From Acidobacteriota bacterium (GTDB lineage: Bacteria > Acidobacteriota > Thermoanaerobaculia > Multivoradales > JAHEKO01): a DNA stretch of 6,017 nucleotides. The DNA lies in NCBI GenBank assembly GCA_006227875.1, contig SBFI01000335.1, forward strand, positions 1-6,017. Reading direction: 5' to 3'. How positions within the stretch are numbered: the stretch's first letter is position 1; every line of letters starts with the position of its first letter. Of the stretch, positions 1 to 4,100 are shown one piece after another. The translations under genes were made by a program, and so were the position numbers. Below the pieces are notes generated by a model, which searched no databases, was not told the origin of the DNA, and saw only the letters and a program-made list of their open reading frames with translations.

Positions 1-1
1 T

Positions 2-91
2 TGTTCCGGCTGTGGCCGGGTCTACTGGCGGGCCACCCACGTCGAGCGCATGCTGGCCCGGCTAGAGACCCTGGGTCTCAGCAAGGCCTGA
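2..91 (+). CDS. Mut7-C RNase-domain protein, C-terminal fragment
   Basis: Only the last 29 residues and the stop codon are in the window; the gene begins upstream of base 1. The visible tail starts with a CxxC knuckle followed by GRVYWRATHVERM. This matches the C-terminal zinc-ribbon signature of the Mut7-C (DUF82) family, which has a second CxxC followed by GR-YW-G-H--RM. The first CxxC and the catalytic acidic residues would lie outside the window. Known of the family: Mut7-C is a predicted RNase domain with a PIN-like fold, sometimes fused to a ubiquitin-like domain. A helical stretch (MLARLETLGLSKA) follows the motif and ends the protein. Any cellular role is unknown from this fragment. 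The assignment rests on one short motif, but the motif is distinctive. Confidence 0.75.
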   Translation, partial: CSGCGRVYWRATHVERMLARLETLGLSKA

Positions 92-205
92 ACCCCTCCC
101 TCTCCCTTTTACGCCAAAGCCGGTGTCGAGCGGGGGAGCTGGTGAGCTAAATGGGCCGAGGAATCCGTCTCCCCTTATGTGGTCAGGGAGGAAGGGCAGC
201 AGAGT

Positions 206-225
206 CAATGTGCTACAATGTGCTA
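206..225 (+). repeat. Perfect tandem 10-mer at the antitoxin promoter and start
   Basis: The decamer CAATGTGCTA occurs twice head to tail (206-215 and 216-225), and a third copy begins with CA at 226-227. The first junction creates an extended -10 hexamer. The second creates a near copy of it (TGCTACATG) in which the antitoxin ATG replaces the end of the hexamer. It is either a simple duplication or a direct-repeat operator for the antitoxin. Confidence 0.8.
211..219 (+). promoter_or_regulatory. Extended -10 promoter of the toxin-antitoxin operon
   Basis: TGC-TACAAT matches the extended -10 consensus TGn-TATAAT at all but one base. No convincing -35 box lies 16-18 bp upstream, as is common for extended -10 promoters. 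Seven bases separate the hexamer from the ATG at 227, so transcription would be expected to begin at or next to the start codon, giving a leaderless mRNA. The lack of any Shine-Dalgarno sequence before the ATG agrees with this. Confidence 0.6.
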
Positions 226-226
226 C

Positions 227-508
227 ATGGCCGGGGTGAGTACAGTGGGTATCCGTGAGTTGCGCCAGAATCTGAGCAAATATCTCCGCCGAGTTGAGTC
301 GGGAGAGGCCTTTCGGGTCACCGACCGCGGACGGCAGGTGGCGCTTCTCGGGCCACTGCCCGAGGAGTCCGAATTCACAGATCGGCTTGTCGCGTCCGGT
401 CGTGCGATCCCGGCCCGCTTGGATATCGTGAGTCTGGGCCAGCCACCGGATCGCCCGGTGGTAATGCCAATCAGTGAGGCTTTGCGCGAGCAGCGGGAGG
501 AGGACTGA
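227..508 (+). CDS. Phd/YefM-family (VapB-type) antitoxin
   Basis: A 93-residue protein expected to neutralise the downstream PIN toxin and repress the shared promoter. Residues 6-45 carry the Phd/YefM DNA-binding and dimerisation domain: TVGIRELRQNLSKYLRRVE followed by a GEAFRVTDRGRQVALL strand-turn-strand, highly typical of the family. The remaining half (46-93) is acidic and proline-rich, ending in a helix with EALREQREED, and is the expected toxin-binding region. ATG 227 was chosen because a strong extended -10 lies exactly 7 nt upstream and no ribosome binding site is present. GTG 236, giving MSTVGIRELR, is a plausible alternative and matches the length of many homologues. An in-frame GTG at 179 is rejected because it lies upstream of the promoter. 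The gene ends 1 nt before the toxin start, so the pair is translationally coupled. Family call is secure; the exact start is less so. Confidence 0.9.
   Translation: MAGVSTVGIRELRQNLSKYLRRVESGEAFRVTDRGRQVALLGPLPEESEFTDRLVASGRAIPARLDIVSLGQPPDRPVVMPISEALREQREED
496..503 (+). promoter_or_regulatory. Ribosome binding site deciding the toxin TTG start
   Basis: GGAGGAGG lies inside the last codons of the antitoxin, 6 nt before TTG 510. It is the reason for choosing that rare start over the upstream in-frame GTG at 474, which has no such site and would add 12 residues before the PIN fold. Confidence 0.75.
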
Positions 509-509
509 C

Positions 510-914
510 TTGGCCGGGGTCCCGATTTATGTCGACTCCTCGGCGTTGGTAAAGCTTGTGTTGCCGGAGGCGGAAAGCACCGCGCTCTTGACGCTTCTGG
601 GCGACCAGGTCGAGCCGATTTCGAGTGCACTCGCGACGGTCGAGGTCATGCGCGCAGCCCGGCGAGCCTCTCGAGACTCGGAAGTCCACACCCGGGCTGC
701 TGTGGTCATGGCGGCGCTTCACCTGGTTCGGGTCGACGACGAAATTCTGGCAGGGGCAGCGAACATCGAGCCCGAGACGCTGCGCTCACTGGATGCAATT
801 CACCTAGCCTCGGCTTTGTCCCTGGCGCCCGAGGTCGAGGCGATGATCGTCTACGATGCGGATCTCTCCGAAGCTGCGAGCAGGGCCGGTCTTCGAGTTC
901 TGGCACCTGCCTGA
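510..914 (+). CDS. VapC-like PIN-domain ribonuclease toxin
   Basis: A 134-residue single-domain PIN protein, the usual size for VapC toxins, which are Mg2+-dependent endoribonucleases that typically cut tRNA or rRNA and arrest translation. From TTG 510 the PIN core begins almost at once (PIYVDSSALVKLVLPE). The four acidic residues of the active site are all visible: D9 in YVDSSALVKL, E45 in ATVEVMRA, D95 in SLDAIHLASAL and D116 in VYDADLSEAA. Nothing appears disrupted, so the enzyme is likely active. The start is a rare TTG with a good ribosome binding site 6 nt away, within the antitoxin gene. Weak initiation would keep toxin below antitoxin, as expected for such a pair. The RNA target cannot be told from sequence. 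The family is secure. Confidence 0.92.
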   Translation: MAGVPIYVDSSALVKLVLPEAESTALLTLLGDQVEPISSALATVEVMRAARRASRDSEVHTRAAVVMAALHLVRVDDEILAGAANIEPETLRSLDAIHLASALSLAPEVEAMIVYDADLSEAASRAGLRVLAPA

Positions 915-944
915 TCACACGCCTCGCAAAGAAACAACCGGGCC

Positions 945-960
945 CGGCCGGCGTCGGCCG
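945..960 (+). other. Short GC-rich hairpin after the toxin gene
   Basis: CGGCCG-GCGT-CGGCCG forms a 6-bp stem with a 4-nt loop, 30 nt after the toxin stop. No T-tract follows, so it is not a standard intrinsic terminator, though it could slow polymerase or protect the 3' end of the toxin mRNA. Confidence 0.35.
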
Positions 961-969
961 AATTCACGC

Positions 970-991
970 CGTGATGGTTTTGTGAAGAATC
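970..991 (+). promoter_or_regulatory. GTGA direct repeat, 11-bp period: candidate autoregulatory operator
   Basis: Two GTGA half-sites start at 971 and 982, exactly 11 bp apart (cGTGAtggttt then tGTGAagaatc). They end just upstream of the candidate -10 of the response-regulator gene. The same spacing and core recur before the spondin-domain gene at 3229-3261. OmpR/PhoB-family regulators bind such one-turn direct repeats as head-to-tail dimers, so this is inferred to be the regulator's own site. The region also holds inverted TCAC partners: TCACG-C-CGTGA at 964-974 and GTGA-AGAA-TCAC at 982-993. An inverted-repeat binding factor is therefore an alternative. Confidence 0.5.
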
Positions 992-996
992 ACCGT

Positions 997-1002
997 TAAA
1001 CT
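997..1002 (+). promoter_or_regulatory. Candidate -10 of the two-component operon
   Basis: TAAACT fits the relaxed -10 form TAnnnT and lies 7 nt before GTG 1010, the same distance as in the antitoxin promoter. No recognisable -35 is present; the GTGA repeats at 970-991 occupy that region, as for an activator-dependent promoter. Transcription would begin at or next to the GTG, giving a leaderless message, and no Shine-Dalgarno sequence is seen before that codon. Confidence 0.4.
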
Positions 1003-1009
1003 CTCTCCC

Positions 1010-1726
1010 GTGAGCAAGAAGATTCTGGTGATCGAGGACGAACGGGAGATCGCCCGGCTGGTGGAGATCCATCTGCGGGACCAGGGCTGGGAGGTGACGG
1101 TCCGCAACGACGGTGCCAGCGGTCTGGCCGCCGCGTCCAGTGGTCGATTCGATCTCGTGGTCCTCGATCTCATGCTGCCCGGTGTCGACGGTCTCGAAGT
1201 CTGCCGGCGTATCCGGGCAGCCAGCGACTACTTGCCGATTCTGATGCTCACCGCCAGATCGAGCGAGCTCGACCGGGTGCTGGGGCTGGAGATCGGTGCC
1301 GATGACTATCTGACCAAGCCCTTCAGCGTGCGCGAGCTGGTGGCGAGGGTGAAGGCGATCCTGAGGCGCGAGGAGGCCTTGTCCGATCGGGCGCCCGAGA
1401 GCCGCCTCGAGCTCGGCGAGCTGACGGTGGATATGGATCGAAGACAGGTCACCAAGGGTGAGCAGGAGATCGAGCTAACCGCCAAGGAGTTCGACCTGCT
1501 TGCCTTTTTTGCGGCACACCCGGGCCGTGTCTACTCCCGGGCCGAGCTCCTGGATCATGTCTGGGGCTACGGTCATGGCGGGTACGAGCACACCGTCAAC
1601 TCTCACATCAACCGCCTGCGGGCCAAGATCGAAGACGACCCCGGAAAACCCGAGCTCGTCCTCACGGTCTGGGGTGTCGGTTACAAGTTTGCCGAACCCG
1701 CGGGTGCGGACGAGGGAGGTTCCTGA
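1010..1726 (+). CDS. OmpR/PhoB-family response regulator
   Basis: A 238-residue DNA-binding response regulator, full length for the family, acting in the cytoplasm as the output of the kinase encoded just downstream. Receiver domain (about 4-118): acidic pocket E9-D10, phosphoacceptor D53 in VVLDLMLPG, switch T81 in MLTAR and invariant K103 in YLTKPF are all present. A short linker leads to a winged-helix DNA-binding domain (about 133-228) with ELTAKEFDLLAFFAAHPGRVYSR, the recognition-helix region VNSHINRLRAKIEDD and the wing hairpin VWGVGYKF. The GTG start gives the canonical SKKILVIEDE beginning and has no ribosome binding site. This fits leaderless translation from the nearby -10. The stop overlaps the kinase ATG by one base (TGATG), so the two are translationally coupled. 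GTGA repeats upstream suggest autoregulation. The stimulus is unknown. Confidence 0.95.
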   Translation: MSKKILVIEDEREIARLVEIHLRDQGWEVTVRNDGASGLAAASSGRFDLVVLDLMLPGVDGLEVCRRIRAASDYLPILMLTARSSELDRVLGLEIGADDYLTKPFSVRELVARVKAILRREEALSDRAPESRLELGELTVDMDRRQVTKGEQEIELTAKEFDLLAFFAAHPGRVYSRAELLDHVWGYGHGGYEHTVNSHINRLRAKIEDDPGKPELVLTVWGVGYKFAEPAGADEGGS

Positions 1727-3198
1727 TGGCTACCTTGCGGGTGCGGCTGACTCTCGCCCTGGTGGGTCTCGTTTTGTTGTTGGGCATCCTGCATGTGGGA
1801 TCGACCTGGATCACGACCGAGGCCTACATCCGCGAGGTCAACCAAAAGCTGAACCTGGATCTGGCGGAGAAGATCGCCCACGAGACCAGCCTGATCCGTG
1901 CTGGCAACGTCGACAGTGCCGCCTTGGAGGAGCTCTTCCACTCCCTGATGGTGATCAATCCGAGCATCGAGCTCTATCTTCTCGATCCCGGTGGTCGTGT
2001 GCTTGCCTTCTCGGCTCCGGCGGGCAAGGTGCAGCTGGAATCGGTCTCGCTCGAGCCGATCCAGCAGTTCCTGGAGGTGGATGGCGAGCTTCCCATCCTT
2101 GGTGACAATCCCCGCAATCCCGACCGTCGCAAGGTCTTTTCGGCGGCGCCGATCAGACCGGACGGGGAGTCCATCGAGGGATACCTCTACATCGTTCTGG
2201 GTGGCGATCTCTACGACTCCGCCGCCGAGCGTCTGGCGGCGAGCTACATCCTGCGGTTGAGCCTCTGGACCGGGATTGCCGCGGTGCTGGTGGCGGTCGC
2301 CGCCGGTCTTCTCATCTTTGGTCGTCTGACACGTCGTCTCTGGGCGCTCCATCGAAAGGTTTCGCGTTTCGAGTCCCTGCAGCTTGGTAGTAAGGAGAAG
2401 GCGATCGAGGCTGGCGACGAGATCGGCCGGTTGGAGAGCACCTTCGACGGTCTGGTGGAAAGGGTAGAGGCCTATCTCGAGGAGACCGAGAATCTCCACC
2501 GCGAGCGGCGCGAGTTGGTTTCGAGTGTCTCGCACGACTTGCGCACGCCGATAGCGGCGCTCAGCGGCTATCTCGAGACGCTGCAGCTCAAGGAGGAGAC
2601 CCTTTCGCCGGAAGAGCGACGGGAGTACGTGGAGATTGCGCTCCGCCATTCGGAGCGCCTCGGTGAGCTGGTGGACGAGCTCTTCGAGCTGACCCGACTG
2701 GACGCCGCCGACGTCGAGCTCAATCTGGAAGCCTTTTCGCTGTCCGAGCTGGTGCAGGACAACGTGCAGCGCTTCCGACTGCAGGCGGAACAGCGAGGCC
2801 TGGAGATCGTCTGTCACAGCCCGGAGTCTCTACCCCAGGTCGTGGCCGATATCCGGCTGATCGAGCGTGCACTGGTCAACCTGATCGAGAACGCGATTCG
2901 TTTCACCGCGGCGGGTGGGCGGGTGGAGGTGGGGGTCGAGATGGAGAACGGTCTGATCGAGGTCTCGGTAGAGGATACGGGACAGGGGATCGCTTCGTCC
3001 GAGCTACCCAGGATCTTTGATCGTTTCTACAGGGGCCGCTCGGCCACAACCGATGATCGGGGCTCCGGTCTCGGTCTGGCCATCGCTCACCGGGTGGTCG
3101 AGCTCCATGGCGGCCGGATCGTGGTGAAGAGCGAAGAGGGAAAGGGATCCCGCTTCAGTTTCTCGCTGGCCGGGGTCGAGGCGGCGGCCGCCGGCTAG
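1726..3198 (+). CDS. Membrane-bound sensor histidine kinase
   Basis: A 490-residue HAMP-type kinase expected to phosphorylate the preceding regulator. Order: TM1 (about 8-29), extracytoplasmic sensor (30-174), TM2 (175-201), HAMP linker (about 199-252), HisKA dimerisation domain and HATPase. The phosphorylated histidine is H270 in SVSHDLRTPIAAL. ATP-site motifs are complete: N-box NLIENAIRF (385-393), G1 DTGQGI (417-422), F-box FDRFYRG (431-437) and G2 GSGLGLAI (446-453). The sensor has a PAS-like/Cache-like pattern: SIELYLLDPGGRVLAFSAP, then LPILGDNPRNPDRRKVFSAAP and a closing strand GYLYIVLGG. I recall this arrangement from other kinases without a defined ligand. A GGGAGGT ribosome binding site (1714-1720) sits 5 nt before the ATG, inside the regulator gene. 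The kinase is intact; no receiver or extra PAS domain is fused. Confidence 0.95.
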   Translation: MATLRVRLTLALVGLVLLLGILHVGSTWITTEAYIREVNQKLNLDLAEKIAHETSLIRAGNVDSAALEELFHSLMVINPSIELYLLDPGGRVLAFSAPAGKVQLESVSLEPIQQFLEVDGELPILGDNPRNPDRRKVFSAAPIRPDGESIEGYLYIVLGGDLYDSAAERLAASYILRLSLWTGIAAVLVAVAAGLLIFGRLTRRLWALHRKVSRFESLQLGSKEKAIEAGDEIGRLESTFDGLVERVEAYLEETENLHRERRELVSSVSHDLRTPIAALSGYLETLQLKEETLSPEERREYVEIALRHSERLGELVDELFELTRLDAADVELNLEAFSLSELVQDNVQRFRLQAEQRGLEIVCHSPESLPQVVADIRLIERALVNLIENAIRFTAAGGRVEVGVEMENGLIEVSVEDTGQGIASSELPRIFDRFYRGRSATTDDRGSGLGLAIAHRVVELHGGRIVVKSEEGKGSRFSFSLAGVEAAAAG

Positions 3199-3228
3199 AG
3201 GCTGAGGTCGTCCTCGATTTGAAGGAAT

Positions 3229-3261
3229 CGTGAGATCTTCGTGACGATGATGTGACCCGAC
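3229..3261 (+). promoter_or_regulatory. Three GTGA direct repeats, 11-bp period: candidate operator of the spondin gene
   Basis: Three consecutive 11-mers each begin with (c/t)GTGA: cgtgagatctt (3229-3239), cgtgacgatga (3240-3250) and tgtgacccgac (3251-3261). The core and the exact one-turn spacing match the pair before the response-regulator gene. The array lies in the 129-bp gap between the kinase and the spondin-domain gene, about 67 bp before the latter's start codon. It is inferred to be a binding site of the neighbouring OmpR/PhoB-family regulator. I could not place a convincing -10 downstream of it. A weak TTGAAG (3219-3224) and GATGAT (3246-3251) pair overlaps the repeats but has a 21-bp spacer. 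Confidence 0.55.
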
Positions 3262-3316
3262 TCGAAGAGGCTTCTCCTTGCCGGGCCCGAAAAGGATCGG
3301 CGCCCGAGATAGCCAA

Positions 3317-3322
3317 AAGGAG
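3317..3322 (+). promoter_or_regulatory. Ribosome binding site of the spondin-domain gene
   Basis: AAGGAG lies 5 nt before ATG 3328. It fixes the start at the signal-peptide methionine and shows a gene translated independently of the kinase. Confidence 0.75.
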
Positions 3323-3327
3323 ATGCC

Positions 3328-3990
3328 ATGAATCGAAGCTGGATCCCCGCAGCCTCGCTCTTGGTGCTGATGCCGATCAGCGCCGGAGCCCAGGGGCCGC
3401 AAAACGTCCGCGTAACCATCACCAACTTGACCTCGGGACAGATCATCAGTCCGCCGGTGGTCGTCACCCATTCGGCCGCCACCTATGTCTTCCGCGCCGG
3501 CGAGGAGGCCAGCAGTCAGGTGGCGGCGCTGGCCGAGGATGCCGACAGTGCCGGACTGCTCGCCGCCCTGGCCGCCAACCCGGAGGTGGCCGATTTCGAC
3601 ATCGCCGAAGGCCCGCTGCTGCCGGGGGACTCGGTGACCTTCAATCTCAATGGCGCCGGCCCTTGGACGCGATTGTCCGCCCTTGGCATGCTGGTGACGA
3701 CCAACGACGCCTTTTTCGGTCTTGACAGTGCCGATGTCCGAGGTCGACCGCGAACAAAGGTCTTCTCGGTTCCGGCCTACGATGCCGGTAGCGAGGTCAA
3801 CAGCGAGAGCTGCACCTACATCCCCGGACCGCCCTGCGGCAACGGTGGCGCGCGAGATACCGATGGCGCGGAAGGGTTCGTCCATGTCCACTCTGGAATC
3901 CACGGCATCGCGGATCTCGTACCGGCCGAGCACGACTGGCGGAACCCGGTAGTCCGCATTACCGTCGGACGGGGCTCGTTCTCGGATTGA
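3328..3990 (+). CDS. Secreted spondin-domain (Spondin_N-type) protein
   Basis: A 220-residue exported protein. Residues 1-21 form a Sec signal peptide (MNRSW, hydrophobic core, AGA|Q cleavage site) with no lipobox cysteine, so the product should be soluble in the periplasm or outside the cell. The rest matches the bacterial Spondin_N pattern: VRVTITNLTSGQIISPPVVVTHS (28-49), VAALAEDADSAGLLAAL, a GPLLPGDSVTF strand and the hallmark LGMLVTTNDAFFGLD (119-133). PAYDAGSEVNSESC (149-162) and GFVHVHSGIHGIADL (183-197) follow. C162 and C170 are close enough for a disulfide. D152, E156 and the histidines of HVHSGIH are possible metal ligands by analogy, not shown. Function of bacterial members is not established; animal F-spondin uses this beta-sandwich for extracellular binding. 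Lying next to the two-component system and behind GTGA repeats, it is a likely regulated output. It is followed by a strong terminator. Confidence 0.85.
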   Translation: MNRSWIPAASLLVLMPISAGAQGPQNVRVTITNLTSGQIISPPVVVTHSAATYVFRAGEEASSQVAALAEDADSAGLLAALAANPEVADFDIAEGPLLPGDSVTFNLNGAGPWTRLSALGMLVTTNDAFFGLDSADVRGRPRTKVFSVPAYDAGSEVNSESCTYIPGPPCGNGGARDTDGAEGFVHVHSGIHGIADLVPAEHDWRNPVVRITVGRGSFSD

Positions 3991-4013
3991 GCCGACGCTG
4001 AAGAAAAAGAGAA

Positions 4014-4043
4014 GAGCGAGGGCACCGGGTGGTGTCCTCGCTC
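4014..4043. terminator. Bidirectional intrinsic terminator between convergent genes
   Basis: GAGCGAGG-G-CACC, loop GGGT, GGTG-T-CCTCGCTC gives a 13-bp stem with one G-U pair and a 4-nt loop, 23 nt after the spondin-domain stop. On the plus strand it is followed by CCCCTTTGTTCC, a modest U-tract. On the minus strand it is followed by the complement of 4001-4013, a much better run of T (TTCTCTTTTTCTT). It should therefore end both the plus-strand gene and the convergent metallopeptidase gene, and probably works best for the latter. Confidence 0.85.
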
Positions 4044-4056
4044 CCCTTTGTTCCTG

Positions 4057-4077
4057 CCGACAGGGGCTGACTGTCGG
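4057..4077. repeat. Second hairpin in the convergent intergenic gap
   Basis: CCGACAG, a 7-nt loop and CTGTCGG form a perfect 7-bp stem between the main terminator and the end of the metallopeptidase gene. No T-run follows on either strand. It may act as a 3'-end mRNA stabiliser or an accessory pause site. Confidence 0.5.
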
Positions 4078-4100
4078 TGATTCGTACTCGTCTCGCCGGT

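Noticed and set aside
65..79. Palindrome GAGACCC-T-GGGTCTC near the end of the Mut7-C gene
   Set aside because: It lies within coding sequence before the stop, has a one-base centre and no T-tract follows, so it is not a terminator; probably codon-driven.
92..205. Possible small gene or terminator between the Mut7-C gene and the toxin-antitoxin promoter
   Set aside because: The only ATG frame (from 151) is 29 codons without a ribosome binding site or recognisable product. GGGGAG and CTCCCC arms are separated by about 29 nt, too far for a convincing terminator.
228..520. TGGCCGGGGT repeated at the start of both antitoxin (228-237) and toxin (511-520)
   Set aside because: A third copy sits at 3167-3176 inside the end of the kinase gene, so this looks like a common GC-rich decamer (Ala-Gly-Val codons) rather than an operator or translational signal.
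1681..2817. A 378-codon open frame on the minus strand opposite the histidine kinase
   Set aside because: The plus strand encodes an intact kinase with every motif. The antisense product is Q/R/L-rich without a domain, and such long antisense frames are normal in GC-rich genes.
3004..3933. A 309-codon open frame on the minus strand spanning the kinase end and the spondin gene
   Set aside because: It crosses two supported plus-strand genes and an intergenic regulatory region. Its product is low-complexity G/R/D-rich with no recognisable family.
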